NCBI RefSeq assembly: GCF_042849255.1
Contig: NZ_AP026866.1
Location: forward strand, 558,001 to 622,000
Source: Oceaniferula spumae
Lineage (GTDB): Bacteria > Verrucomicrobiota > Verrucomicrobiia > Verrucomicrobiales > Akkermansiaceae
DNA length: 64,000 nt
Direction: 5' to 3'
Shown: one piece after another, positions 17,720-27,489 of the stretch
Position numbering within the stretch: position 1 is the first letter of the stretch
Layout: every line of letters starts with the position of its first letter
Position numbers and translations under genes: made by a program
The notes under the pieces: model-generated
What the model was told of the DNA's origin: nothing
The model's input: the letters and a program-made list of their open reading frames with translations, nothing else
Database searches by the model: none

Positions 17720-18778
17720 CTAGAACTTCCAATCGCCTTTGTCCAAGTCACAGGCGCAGGCGGCGAGGAGCTTGATACAGGCCTCGATGTCTTCCTTGTT
17801 AGACATCTCAATGCTCTGGTGGATGTGACGGGTGGGAATGGAAATGGCACCGGCGATGGAACCTCCTGGGGTCATGCGCTGAATACCTGCGGTGTCGGTG
17901 CCACCGGCTGCCAGAATTTCCGGCTGCCACTTGATTTTTTTCTCTTTGGCCACTTTTTTCATGAAGGCGACCATGCGGTAGTCACAGATGGTAGAGCTGT
18001 CCATGATCTTGATGCCGGCACCTTCGCCGAGGCTGGTGCAGCGCTCTTGTGGTTGTGAGCCGGGGGTGTCAAAGGCGATGGTGGTATCGAGGCCGAAGCC
18101 GAAGTCCGGCTGGATTTCCATGGCACTGACGTTGGCACCACGGATGCCGACTTCTTCCTGCACGGTGAACACGGCGTAAAAATCATAACATGGCTTACGG
18201 CGGCTCTTTTTGATGGCTCTGAGTGCCTCCAGGAGAACGAAAACGGAGACTCGGTTATCGAGAGATTTGACGTTGACGCATTCGCCGAGTTCTAACAATT
18301 CGCTGCGGCGGGTGATGGGATCGCCGACGGTGACGATTTTATCCACTTCCTTTTTGCTCATTCCGAGATCAATGAAGTAGTCGCTGAGTTTGAGATTCTT
18401 GCCACGCTCTTCTGGAGACATGATGTGGATCGGCTTGCAGCCCAATACTCCGACAACGTCCTTCTTTCCGTGCACGATGACACGCTGAGATGTGAGTGTT
18501 TTAGGATCGAAGCCTCCGAGTGGATTGAAGCGGATGAAACCTTTGTCGTCGACATGGGTGACGATGAAACCGATCTCGTCCATGTGCGCGGCGGCCATGG
18601 ACTTTTTCTTGGACGACTTACCCTTTTTCAGAGCTACGACGTTGCCCATGTTGTCGATGCGGACACTGTCGGCCAGTCCCTTGAGTTCCTTCAGAACCAG
18701 TTCGCGGATTTCTTTTTCAAATCCCGGAGCTCCGGGGGCTTCACAGATGCGGGTGAGTAATGCGACGTCGATTGCCAT
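17720..18778 (-). CDS. M42 family metallopeptidase (glutamyl aminopeptidase/endoglucanase-like)
   Basis: 352 residues, the normal length for M42 aminopeptidases, which form large dodecameric cytoplasmic complexes that trim peptides. Metal ligands and catalytic residues are visible: AAHMDEIGF (about residues 63-71), SLDNRVS, VQEEVGIRGA with the catalytic and metal Glu, LDTTIAFD, and the C-terminal TRHIHQSIEM His. The N-terminus MAIDVALLTRICEAPGAPGFE is typical of the family. It is followed within 85 bp on its upstream side by the YmdB-like gene in the same direction, so an operon is possible. Confidence 0.9.
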   Translation of the reverse strand: MAIDVALLTRICEAPGAPGFEKEIRELVLKELKGLADSVRIDNMGNVVALKKGKSSKKKSMAAAHMDEIGFIVTHVDDKGFIRFNPLGGFDPKTLTSQRVIVHGKKDVVGVLGCKPIHIMSPEERGKNLKLSDYFIDLGMSKKEVDKIVTVGDPITRRSELLELGECVNVKSLDNRVSVFVLLEALRAIKKSRRKPCYDFYAVFTVQEEVGIRGANVSAMEIQPDFGFGLDTTIAFDTPGSQPQERCTSLGEGAGIKIMDSSTICDYRMVAFMKKVAKEKKIKWQPEILAAGGTDTAGIQRMTPGGSIAGAISIPTRHIHQSIEMSNKEDIEACIKLLAACACDLDKGDWKF

Positions 18779-18862
18779 CTACGGAAAGTAACGGTCGCCG
18801 TAGTTTTGGCGAGCGAAATTGGCTACTTACGAAAAACGATGGCTACCTACGAAAAAGAACGA

Positions 18863-19663
18863 CTAGGAGCCTAATGGCAGGAGTTCGTTGTAGCGCTCTA
18901 CTGCCAGTGTTTTCCCCGTTTCCTCATCCACGTCCACGATCACACCACAGAGGCGCACTTGGCCTTTGGCCACGGGAAATCGAGTAGGCATACCTGTCTT
19001 AAAACGCCAAACAACCGACTCCACATTGCGCCCGAGCACGGAGACGTCAGGCCCGCACATACCGGCGTCGGTTAGGTGCGCGGTGCCTTTGGGAAGGATT
19101 TTCTCATCCGCAGTCTGAACGTGGGTGTGGGTGCCGGCGACGGCGGAGACTTTACCATCGAGATGCCAGCCCATGGCGATCGACTCACTGGTGGTCTCTG
19201 CATGGAAATCAACAAAGATGACTTGCACCCCCTCTTCTTCACGGAGCCGTGCAGCCTCGTCCTCAACCCTTGTGAAGGGGTTTTCCAGTGGCGGGTTCAT
19301 GAAGGTTCGGCCTTGGGCATTGATCACGCCCACCTTGCCTTTGGCTGTTTCCAAAACGACGCTGCCATTTCCTGGGGTTCCATCCGCGTAGTTGAGTGGA
19401 CGTAAAAGTCGGGGTTCGTTCGGAAGATAGTCGACTATTTCCTTCTGATCCCATATATGATCACCGGAGGTGAGCACGGCGATGCCGCAGCGCAGTAGAT
19501 CGATGGAAATTTTCGGAGTGATGCCCCGCCCTGCGGCGGAATTTTCACCATTCGCGATGATAAAATCGATCTCCCGCTCACGTTTCAATGATGGAACACG
19601 ACCAATCACCGCCTTGCGGCCCGGCTCACCTACGATATCTCCTAAAAACAAAATGCGAATCAC
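18863..19663 (-). CDS. YmdB-like metallophosphoesterase (TIGR00282 family)
   Basis: 266 residues matching the usual length. Motifs of the calcineurin-like fold with two metals are all present: FLGDIVGEPGR (residues 6-16), NGENSAAGRG, SGDHIWD, DFHAETTSE and GTHTHVQTAD. Bacillus YmdB is a cyclic-nucleotide phosphodiesterase affecting biofilm and motility choices; the role here is by homology only. It is divergent from the amidase gene, about 56 bp between starts. Confidence 0.9.
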   Translation of the reverse strand: MIRILFLGDIVGEPGRKAVIGRVPSLKREREIDFIIANGENSAAGRGITPKISIDLLRCGIAVLTSGDHIWDQKEIVDYLPNEPRLLRPLNYADGTPGNGSVVLETAKGKVGVINAQGRTFMNPPLENPFTRVEDEAARLREEEGVQVIFVDFHAETTSESIAMGWHLDGKVSAVAGTHTHVQTADEKILPKGTAHLTDAGMCGPDVSVLGRNVESVVWRFKTGMPTRFPVAKGQVRLCGVIVDVDEETGKTLAVERYNELLPLGS

Positions 19664-19719
19664 GCGTCGAGTGAATCACACCCGACGCCCCCCGCCAACT
19701 CTTATCACTACCCCACCTG

Positions 19720-21099
19720 ATGTCTCAGAAATCTCATCTTAGCCCGATCGTTGTCATACTTTGCCTATTGCTGGTTGCGGCTGGAACCTACATTTTTACA
19801 ACTCGGCATCATACGCCGACTGCACCGCCAGAATCACCTGAAGGCAAACAATCTAACACGGCTCCAGCGGAAAAACAGACCACCGAAGACCTGGAGCCGC
19901 TGCAGCCAAGCCGCGATACCACGCTGGCAGACCTAGGCACGCGTCCGGACTGGACCGCTCTCGACCTCTGGCAGGACACCATCACCCGGGAGGATTTTGT
20001 TCATCTTCTGACCAACGTCTACACAGTTGACGATACATGGAAGCGGTATATCACAATCAACGCTGACCACGCGATCATTCGTACAGACACCCGTGTCCAA
20101 GATGCCACTTATCGATTAAACTTCTCTCACGAACTCAGTGCCGCATCACCTGATAGAAACTGGAATAGTGCCGGTGATTTGCCTCCGGGGAATAAAAACA
20201 AACCTCTTGCCGGAGTCCACATCGCCATCGATCCCGGCCATATCGGTGGCGAGTTTGCTAAGATGGAAGAACGCTGGTTCAAGATAGGAGACAAACCACC
20301 GGTGATGGAGGGCAACATGACTCTGCTAACCGCTCAGATCATCAAAAAACAGCTACGCAAACTCGGAGCTAAGGTTTACCTGATACGCAAAGCCAACGAA
20401 CCTGTCAGCCTGCGTCGACCAGCCGATTACCACAAGGAAGCTGTCGCCAAAGCTCGCTCGCTCGGGATCCTTGATGATGCAAAAATCAAAGACCTCGAAG
20501 AGAAGTTATTTTATCGCACAGGCGAAATCCGCGAACGTGCCAGACGTGTAAACCTCGCCTTCCGCCCCGACGTCGTATTAGCACTGCACTTCAACGCCGA
20601 ATCTTGGGCTGATCCTTCCAACCCAACGCTGACGGAGAACAATCACTACCACGTGCTCTTACACGGAGCTCTCACTAGCGATGAACTTGCTCACGACGAC
20701 GAGCGTTTCGAGATGTTGGTCAAAATTCTGACCCGTTCTCACGATGAGGAAAAACCGATCGGTGCCTACATCGCCCAGGGTTTTGCGCAATTCACCGGCC
20801 TGCCCGCCTATCGCTACAGCCCGATCCCCCAACGTGCCGTTGAAATCAAAATCAAAGGCGTAGAGGGTTTATGGGCTCGAAATCTGTTAGCCAACCGTCT
20901 CTATCAATGCCCTGTGATCTATCTTGAGCCTTATGTGATGAACAATCAGGAGGTATTTGATCGTGTCCAGTTAGGTGACTATGAAGGCACCAAGTTGATT
21001 AACGGAGTGGAGAGAAAATCCATCTTCCGTGAATATGCCGAATCGGTAACGGAGGCACTCAATGCCTACTACCTTGATCACCGAATTATTCGTGAGTGA
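19720..21099 (+). CDS. N-acetylmuramoyl-L-alanine amidase (Amidase_3), membrane-anchored
   Basis: 459 residues. An N-terminal hydrophobic anchor (VVILCLLLVAAGTYIF, about residues 11-26) is followed by a Pro/Glu-rich linker. The catalytic domain has the zinc ligands of Amidase_3: AIDPGHIGGE (about 168-177), the Glu in VMEGNMTLLTA and ALHFNAES. The enzyme cuts the bond between N-acetylmuramic acid and the stem peptide. There is an insertion in the catalytic domain (LTENNHYHVLLHG to GLWARN region), making it longer than AmiC. It ends 5 bp before the convergent beta-helix gene. Confidence 0.88.
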   Translation: MSQKSHLSPIVVILCLLLVAAGTYIFTTRHHTPTAPPESPEGKQSNTAPAEKQTTEDLEPLQPSRDTTLADLGTRPDWTALDLWQDTITREDFVHLLTNVYTVDDTWKRYITINADHAIIRTDTRVQDATYRLNFSHELSAASPDRNWNSAGDLPPGNKNKPLAGVHIAIDPGHIGGEFAKMEERWFKIGDKPPVMEGNMTLLTAQIIKKQLRKLGAKVYLIRKANEPVSLRRPADYHKEAVAKARSLGILDDAKIKDLEEKLFYRTGEIRERARRVNLAFRPDVVLALHFNAESWADPSNPTLTENNHYHVLLHGALTSDELAHDDERFEMLVKILTRSHDEEKPIGAYIAQGFAQFTGLPAYRYSPIPQRAVEIKIKGVEGLWARNLLANRLYQCPVIYLEPYVMNNQEVFDRVQLGDYEGTKLINGVERKSIFREYAESVTEALNAYYLDHRIIRE

Positions 21100-21103
21100 G
21101 ATC

Positions 21104-23119
21104 TCATTCTCGTCTCATACGATAGAATACCTGACTCGGAGTTTCAGTAATCGGATATTGCCTGGTGGCTAGCTGTCCTGTGCCTGGAATAGATGTCTCA
21201 ACATCTTGCCAACTCACAGAGGTAAGCAGGCTCGATTTCTCAATCTTGTAGCTTAGTCCCAGCTTGGTTGCGAAGGTTAGTTCGATTTCCGCGATGCTCG
21301 TCTTTCGAATCGCCACTGATCGATCTGGCGTTATTTCATCAGAGAGTGGGCTGGTATGAAAATACACTTCGGCACCATCAAAGTATCCATCGTTATCCGT
21401 ATCGGGATTCGTAGGTGAAGTCCCATGAATTTCTATTTCGTGATGGTCGTAAAGTCCGTCACCATCGCTGTCCGTTGGAACCACTACAGTCAGAGTATGA
21501 GTAGCATGGGCTGCTCTACCCTGCTCGTCCCACACGACTAGCGCTATGGTGTGGGTTCCAGGGGAGCTATACGTCATCACCGAGTTCTCTGCGGTAACAG
21601 GCAGACCTGAATCAAGATCCCAGAGCACATCTGTGGCTGCATCCAGTCCGTCGTCTGTGTAGATCATCGAAAAATGGGCTGTTTCCCCCACCCCTACCGT
21701 ATTCGGTCCAGAAACCTGTACCGTCGGTTTCGCATTAGCAGTAAACCCGGTATTGCTCGGAACGTTGTTATTGCCATTGCCGCTGACAGTATTGCCATGC
21801 CATTCGATGTTAGGCATGCCAGCGTAATTCTGAATCACACTTCCACCATTGTTAGTGATGGTATTATTGACAAAACTCAACTGATCGATGCCTGCTGTTT
21901 TGAGGTGTCCGAAGAGAGCAATGGCGTTTTGATCATTGTCCGTGATTGAGTTGCCGTCGAAAACAAGCTGTCTGATTCCAGCTCCGTTATTCGCTGCGTT
22001 GAAACGGATGCCTACCGTAGGAGCGTCGTATAAGTTGGGCAGTTCACTGTCAGCTTCACTAAATGTATTCTGGTAAAAATACAGCTGTCGAACGACTCCA
22101 CCATCGTCCTGAAGTTGGGCTCCCCAGGTTTCTGAATCGGTGAACGTATTTCTTGCGATATAGGTCTTCGTTTTTTCGGCGTTTCCAGACAGAGACAAAC
22201 CGATATGATGACCGACACCGATCATGTTTCCGGTAAAAACATTGCCAGTTCCCCCGGCCATTTCCAAACCTATCAACTGAAGGGAGCCGTCTGCCGCAAT
22301 TACGGTATTTCGCCTAACAGCCACGAAATCGGAACGGTCAATGCTCAACCAATGGTCGATGACATTGTCTTCGACGATGGTTCTATCAGAATCACCCCAG
22401 ACTTCGATTCCTAGGCCTGGTCCGGTCTGGCCGCTTCTGATGACTGTATTATTGCGGATGATCGTGTCTGTGGCTCCATTCAGTAAAATACCGCCCCTGC
22501 CGACGTGATCAATCAAGTTCCCCCGGACAATATTACCAGAGCACCCAGCTGCCAGCCTGATCCCTGCTCCCCACGTCGAGGCTACGCCAATGTTGACAAA
22601 CTCATTGTCTTCAAAAATGGAATCCCTCACTGAACCGGAGCAGTAAATTCCGTGCGGACCGAATCCAGAGCCGTCGGTTAAATTACTGACACGTATTCCG
22701 TGAATGTAATGACCTTTCGTGCCGGATGCTTCTATTCCCTGCGTCGCCAACGAAGTCCCTAATCCGTCTAGGGTGAATCCTGTTAGTTCAACTCCGTCCA
22801 ACCCAGAAGACTGAATACGGATCATAGGCTTTGGACTTGTTCCCATGAATTCGACCTTGGTGAGGTCACGGCCGGCACCGACAACGGCAATACCTGCCTT
22901 GGGAACGATCGAGTTACTTATCTGGAAATCCCCGGCAGGAATGAGCACACGGTCACCAGGCACAGCATCCGCAATAGCCGCATGAATGGCCGCCAGATCG
23001 TCTCCTCCACCAGAAACAGCACCGTAGTCAGTGATGTTGTAGTCGATCGCGTGCACGATCTTAGCCCCAATAATAAGGGCTAGAAAACCGAGTGGACATT
23101 GCAAGTAGCGAAAAGTCAT
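21104..23119 (-). CDS. Secreted right-handed parallel beta-helix protein with PKD and calcium-binding repeats
   Basis: 671 residues with a signal peptide (LGFLALIIGAKIVHA). Residues about 25-45 (ITDYGAVSGGGDDLAAIHAA) are the start of a pectate-lyase-3/NosD-type beta helix, continued by many NxxxxN-type coils (EDNEFVNI, RGNLIDHVG, RNNTVIRSG). A PKD-like domain follows (about 465-550), then thrombospondin type 3-like calcium repeats (DSDGDGLYDHHE, NPDTDNDGYFDGAE). The C-terminal end resembles the short domain found at the ends of many verrucomicrobial exported proteins. It may bind or cleave a polysaccharide, but no catalytic residues can be named. Confidence 0.8.
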   Translation of the reverse strand: MTFRYLQCPLGFLALIIGAKIVHAIDYNITDYGAVSGGGDDLAAIHAAIADAVPGDRVLIPAGDFQISNSIVPKAGIAVVGAGRDLTKVEFMGTSPKPMIRIQSSGLDGVELTGFTLDGLGTSLATQGIEASGTKGHYIHGIRVSNLTDGSGFGPHGIYCSGSVRDSIFEDNEFVNIGVASTWGAGIRLAAGCSGNIVRGNLIDHVGRGGILLNGATDTIIRNNTVIRSGQTGPGLGIEVWGDSDRTIVEDNVIDHWLSIDRSDFVAVRRNTVIAADGSLQLIGLEMAGGTGNVFTGNMIGVGHHIGLSLSGNAEKTKTYIARNTFTDSETWGAQLQDDGGVVRQLYFYQNTFSEADSELPNLYDAPTVGIRFNAANNGAGIRQLVFDGNSITDNDQNAIALFGHLKTAGIDQLSFVNNTITNNGGSVIQNYAGMPNIEWHGNTVSGNGNNNVPSNTGFTANAKPTVQVSGPNTVGVGETAHFSMIYTDDGLDAATDVLWDLDSGLPVTAENSVMTYSSPGTHTIALVVWDEQGRAAHATHTLTVVVPTDSDGDGLYDHHEIEIHGTSPTNPDTDNDGYFDGAEVYFHTSPLSDEITPDRSVAIRKTSIAEIELTFATKLGLSYKIEKSSLLTSVSWQDVETSIPGTGQLATRQYPITETPSQVFYRMRRE

Positions 23120-23163
23120 TGCACATACTGTTCGCTAAAAATGTTCTGAAGTTACAAATTATT

Positions 23164-23955
23164 TCACTCCACACACACCCTAACACTTTCACCAGGAGGC
23201 ACTTCGATGGTATACCGTTGCTGATTGAGCTTTTGACCATCATCGCTGAACTGCCCAGCATAGACTACGCCCTTAGCTTGTAGATGAATCTGAGCAAACA
23301 TAATCAAATCCTCATATTGATCTGCCATCATTCTCGCGCGCAATCCCATGATTCTGACCTCACCCTGATGTAGATCTGAGTAGAAAGCACAGCTGACTCG
23401 CTCCGCGCCCATTTCCTCCAATGTTTGGGCTAATCCAGTATCGATACGACATATGATATATGCAAAAGGCACCTCAAATAGTCGGCATAAGGCACAGGCA
23501 TACGCCACGGCGGCGGTAGGTTTGAAATCAATATATTCGACACCATGGCTCAACTCGAAAAAGCGGGTGTAACCGTGGCGTTTTACGTAGTCCGTGAGCT
23601 GGGCCGCGGCATGATTTCTGATGAACTTCTCACGCCGGAGCCAATTCAGGTGAGATTGATGGTCGTCGGGAATTGTTCCGAAATAGCGCAATTGCATTAC
23701 CTGATTCTGACCACCTTCACGATGGGCCACCAGGTAGTAGCTTTGCCAATCATGTGAATGGTGCTGATTTTCCCAGGAAACAATCCGATGTTGTGGCACG
23801 CCTTGCTCTTGATACTGCTTTCTCCGATTCTTTTGGAAGTATTTTAAATATCCAGCTGGCATGGTATCGCCATCGATAGTTTCAAGTCCACCATGGCTTC
23901 CTAGAACTGGGCAAAGCGAGGAGATCGACAACGAGTTAACATCACGAAGGGGCAT
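23164..23955 (-). CDS. Hypothetical protein
   Basis: 263 residues from ATG 23955; the Met at 23862 (MPAGYLKYFQK) is a plausible later start. I do not recognise the family. It is soluble, has an early basic patch (KNRRKQYQEQG), and a middle with ELSHGVEYIDFKPTAAVAYACAL that suggests an alpha/beta fold. The spacing of short helices after a central strand is faintly reminiscent of acyltransferase (GNAT or autoinducer synthase-like) folds, but no motif supports that firmly. It lies 44 bp upstream of the beta-helix gene on the same strand. Confidence 0.55.
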   Translation of the reverse strand: MPLRDVNSLSISSLCPVLGSHGGLETIDGDTMPAGYLKYFQKNRRKQYQEQGVPQHRIVSWENQHHSHDWQSYYLVAHREGGQNQVMQLRYFGTIPDDHQSHLNWLRREKFIRNHAAAQLTDYVKRHGYTRFFELSHGVEYIDFKPTAAVAYACALCRLFEVPFAYIICRIDTGLAQTLEEMGAERVSCAFYSDLHQGEVRIMGLRARMMADQYEDLIMFAQIHLQAKGVVYAGQFSDDGQKLNQQRYTIEVPPGESVRVCVE

Positions 23956-23987
23956 CTTCTTAAAAAGTTGGGGGTTGAGAGGGTTTG

Positions 23988-24035
23988 CAGGGAAACCGGT
24001 CGAGATAAGTTATGCCTATTACGACCGGTCCCCTG
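23988..24035. repeat. Long inverted repeat between kinase gene and unknown gene
   Basis: CAGGGAAACCGGTCG (23988-24002) pairs with CGACCGGTCCCCTG (24022-24035) with one offset, around a 19-nt loop. It lies about 165 bp past the kinase stop. No T run follows, so a terminator is unproven; a structured leader or a dispersed repeat are alternatives. The rest of 23956-24199 shows nothing else assignable. Confidence 0.4.
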
Positions 24036-24199
24036 CTTCACACACATATCCATGAGGGGGCTCATGGAGCGAACGTTTGACGGTTCATACAACTGTTCGC
24101 AATTTCTAGGCCAGCGTTACACAGAAATGTGCTTTTTTTCATTTTTCGAGAAAATCTCCCGTCTTTGGGGTGCAAACATCCTAGAACAGCTACCAAATA

Positions 24200-26725
24200 T
24201 CATTCCTCGAACGCCAATACCGTGCGAAAGCCATACCAAGGTTTTCTCGAATCTTTTGCTTCTTTCTGACGATATGACGAAAGCAACTCTAGTTTGGCAG
24301 GGACGGCAGTTTTCACGATTGTATCGACAACTTGTTGATCATCGCCCTCGAGGTCTTTCAATCGAGGACCGCGAGCTAACAGTCTAATTGAGCCACCTCT
24401 CAATGTGCCATAATCGCTATCTCCCAACTCATAGGCATCGGCGACCCACTCTTTGGCACCTCCTGCCATGCCTTGAATACCGAACTGGTTTTTGACGCCT
24501 AAGTTTGCCGCGCGACTGCGTCTCCTCCATTCATTTTCGTATTCGGGCATAAGATCTCTGTAAAGTTTGGCTGTGACTTTATACCATTTCTCTTGATAGG
24601 CCGCATAAGCGTCTTCAGTGACTTTGACTAGATCCTCGTGACTCAAGCGCCCCTCAAAAATGAACATGGGACGATAATATTTTGCAACTGGGGCTGCCAA
24701 AAACTCCAGTTTCCCATTGCCAAGAATTCCTGCCACTTGTCCCCCTTCAAAATTGCTAGACTCCTTGGCAAAGTTCTGGCGGGCATACCTTTCGCCTGCT
24801 AGGCAATATGCTTGTTTGGCCGAATCCCAGTGGATGCAGGTCCAAACTTTCAGAATATTTTGCTGCCCCCAGTCAGCTTGCAACACAAAATCAATGAATT
24901 CCTGATCCGACCAATCGGGAACGTTCCAACCAATTGTTCCAATCAGAGCCGCCGCATGATGCCCCATGCACTCACCTAGAAGAACCACCGTTTTGTTTTT
25001 CCAGTAACGCACCACGGCAGTGTCCGTAGCCATGATCATCGCATTGCCCAGCTGTTGGGGAATTTGGACAAAATCCCATGAAGTTTTTTCGACCTTCTCA
25101 CGCCATGGCCGTTGATATAAACGATGGGTTACCTGAACGATTTTTTCTTGGAGCTCTGGGCGCATTGGTCCGGACAGCCAACCATGCGCAAAACAAATGC
25201 TCTCCACAATGTCGAAGGCCTCAGACTGATCCAGTTCCATGGTCATATTCTCAGGAGGTGGCCACTCTAGTCCCCAAGGATAATCGTTCTTAATTTGTCC
25301 TGACCGCTGCTTGGGACTGTCGCCCTGCTCGGAATACAGACCGACTGCGCAGCTCCATTCCCAATCAGTTGGTAAGCGATAGTTCATTGTTGGGGCAATG
25401 AGACCTGCTGCTCGCTCTTTTTCAGTAAGCCATTCGCAGAACGCGTTGGCGTCTTGCCACGATATATTGAGTGCTGGGTGACCACCGGGTTCATTGAATG
25501 TTGGGCCTTCCCAGTCGTATCCAGTTTCTTCAATGAACTGATCCCAGTCGTCCCAACGTGTCTCCCACTGACTGAAAAGCACCGAGGTTCCTCGAACTGG
25601 AAGAAACGACATCTCCAGACTGTTAGAATACGGTTGACTAGCATTTGGCAACACAACCTCCGCCTGCTGAGCTACTCCTTCTCCTTTCGGTGATTCACTA
25701 TTTCTGATGAATGCTGCGGTGGCTAGAGCACTGACCGCAACTAATGCAGCAACCAGTCCCAATTTCATCCATTTTCCAGACTGCTTTTTGTCGACCCTTA
25801 CAGAGGAAACGGTGATGGCGTCTCTCACATCGATCGCTTGCTGATACCGGTCCTCAGGATTCTTCGAAAGCAATCGCATTACCACCGCATCTAACTGCCC
25901 ATCCGATTTCGTGATCGCACTAGGTGGGTTGAAATGCCCCAAGGGAAGACTGCCAGTCAGCATCTGATAGTAGATGACTCCCAGAGCATAAATATCTGTC
26001 CGATGGTCCACTGGATCGCCGCAGGATTGCTCCGGCGACATATATCCTGGCGTGCCTAAGACCTCGCCTTGCATCGTGAGCGTGAAGTCAGGAGGGGCCG
26101 ATTGAGTTTCGTCTCTGAGCATTTTCGCGAGTCCGAAATCTGCCACTTTCACGCATCCTTGGTCGTCGAGAATAATATTACCGGGCTTGATGTCGCGGTG
26201 CACGAAGCCCATCCGGTGTGCATAATGCAAGGCATCACAAACCTGGAGCACGATGTCGCGAGCGTGGTCTGAATCGACACGCCCCTCTTTCATTAAAACC
26301 GAAAGATCCGCTCCTTCGACGTATTCCATGACGTAGTATAGATGGCCATCATCGGTGCGTCCGAAATCGTAGACATGGACGATGTTAGGATGATGCAGGC
26401 GAGCCATAGCCCGAGCTTCCTGCATAAACCTTTCTCCAAAGTCCGGCCGAGAGTCGGCAGACACAGGCAGTAGTTTGAGAGCGCAGACACGCTGCAAATC
26501 CTCATGAACCACTTTATAAACGGCCCCCATACCGCCTCTGCCGATTAGCGACTCCACTCGATAGCCGTTCACGCTATCAATTTCCGGAGCCTCCCAGTCA
26601 GAATTGTCAGCCTGCGTTTCCAGGGATTTCAATACCCGCTGTAGCATTTTAGCTGGATTCACCCCTTTTCCGTCTTCGGTGGGTGATATCTGATCGTCTG
26701 ACTTCGGCTGGTTCGGGGGGGGCAT
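24200..26725 (-). CDS. Ser/Thr protein kinase with C-terminal split FGE-sulfatase-like domain
   Basis: 841 residues. The Hanks-type kinase domain spans about residues 55-305: GRGGMGAVYK, the Lys in CALK (84), HRDIKPGN with catalytic Asp 178, DFG (196-198) and the GTPGYMSPEQ activation segment. One membrane helix (about 321-340) follows. The extracytoplasmic part begins like a formylglycine-generating/SUMF1 domain (PALNISWQDANAFCEWL, YRLPTDWEWSCA, YPWGLEWPPPENM) and ends like one (NQFGIQGMAGGAKEWVADAY, TLRGGSIR, GFRTVL), but about 250 unrelated residues (about 495-745) sit between. The ECF sigma factor gene is 14 bp upstream, so the two are an operon. Confidence 0.87.
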   Translation of the reverse strand: MPPPNQPKSDDQISPTEDGKGVNPAKMLQRVLKSLETQADNSDWEAPEIDSVNGYRVESLIGRGGMGAVYKVVHEDLQRVCALKLLPVSADSRPDFGERFMQEARAMARLHHPNIVHVYDFGRTDDGHLYYVMEYVEGADLSVLMKEGRVDSDHARDIVLQVCDALHYAHRMGFVHRDIKPGNIILDDQGCVKVADFGLAKMLRDETQSAPPDFTLTMQGEVLGTPGYMSPEQSCGDPVDHRTDIYALGVIYYQMLTGSLPLGHFNPPSAITKSDGQLDAVVMRLLSKNPEDRYQQAIDVRDAITVSSVRVDKKQSGKWMKLGLVAALVAVSALATAAFIRNSESPKGEGVAQQAEVVLPNASQPYSNSLEMSFLPVRGTSVLFSQWETRWDDWDQFIEETGYDWEGPTFNEPGGHPALNISWQDANAFCEWLTEKERAAGLIAPTMNYRLPTDWEWSCAVGLYSEQGDSPKQRSGQIKNDYPWGLEWPPPENMTMELDQSEAFDIVESICFAHGWLSGPMRPELQEKIVQVTHRLYQRPWREKVEKTSWDFVQIPQQLGNAMIMATDTAVVRYWKNKTVVLLGECMGHHAAALIGTIGWNVPDWSDQEFIDFVLQADWGQQNILKVWTCIHWDSAKQAYCLAGERYARQNFAKESSNFEGGQVAGILGNGKLEFLAAPVAKYYRPMFIFEGRLSHEDLVKVTEDAYAAYQEKWYKVTAKLYRDLMPEYENEWRRRSRAANLGVKNQFGIQGMAGGAKEWVADAYELGDSDYGTLRGGSIRLLARGPRLKDLEGDDQQVVDTIVKTAVPAKLELLSSYRQKEAKDSRKPWYGFRTVLAFEE

Positions 26726-26739
26726 GATTCCATTTGAAG

Positions 26740-27489
26740 TTAATTCATCTCGTTACCTATCGCACTGAGCAAGTATCTCAGCTCTTGTTGCACATCATCA
26801 GGGTCTTTGGTAGGTAGAGTTTCCGTCACTTCAGTCACCAGAATTTTGCGAAACTGCTGACGTAAGCGGAAAACGGCCACCTTCACGGCTCCGGCTGACA
26901 TACCAAGTTGATCTGCGATATTTCCGTAATCATCCTGAGACTGGCTATCGTCATTCCACTCCAAAAAGCTTTTTAATCCATCGAATTTTTCGACGAGCCC
27001 ACGTTCTGCATATTGGCTCCGCAACTTGTCAAAACAACGAGAGATCATCAATAAAGCCCACTGCCGATCATACCATGCTTCGGAAGAAACATTATTGCCG
27101 TCTTCTGGTAACCAAATTTCCTGTTGGCAGTTCTCAAATGAGATCAGCTGTTTTCCACTGCCTCTTTTCGCGGCATAGTGTTTGCGCCATTCGCTAGACA
27201 TGTAACGCTCTAACATCGTCAGCAAAAAGGTCCGCAACTTCCCTTTTTTAGCGTCGACACTTTTGAGCCACTCCCCAGACAGCAAGGCAGCGAAGAATCC
27301 CTGCACCAGATCTTTGGCGTCTTCTTCAGCCAGGCCTTTGCGCCTGGAGAAAGCATAGAGTGGTGGCCAGTAATTCGAGCAGATGACATCCAATGCGTCT
27401 CGTGCTTCCGCTTCAGAACCACCGCACATCCTTCCCACCAAAGTCCATTGTGTGGTATTGAATTGTGCATTATCGTAAGCCCCACGCAT
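26740..27489 (-). CDS. ECF-type RNA polymerase sigma factor paired with Ser/Thr kinase
   Basis: 249 residues from ATG 27489 (MRGAYDNAQFNTTQWTLV); an upstream Met at 27519 is possible. The FNTTQWTLV start, a sigma region 2 with DAKDLVQGFFAALL (about 66-79) and a region 4-like helix-turn-helix (SQDDYGNIADQLGMSAGAVKVAVFRLRQQFR) mark the planctomycete/verrucomicrobial ECF class in which the sigma factor is encoded beside a Ser/Thr kinase. Activation by phosphorylation is the accepted model for such pairs; here it is inference from the 14-bp spacing. Confidence 0.8.
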   Translation of the reverse strand: MRGAYDNAQFNTTQWTLVGRMCGGSEAEARDALDVICSNYWPPLYAFSRRKGLAEEDAKDLVQGFFAALLSGEWLKSVDAKKGKLRTFLLTMLERYMSSEWRKHYAAKRGSGKQLISFENCQQEIWLPEDGNNVSSEAWYDRQWALLMISRCFDKLRSQYAERGLVEKFDGLKSFLEWNDDSQSQDDYGNIADQLGMSAGAVKVAVFRLRQQFRKILVTEVTETLPTKDPDDVQQELRYLLSAIGNEMN

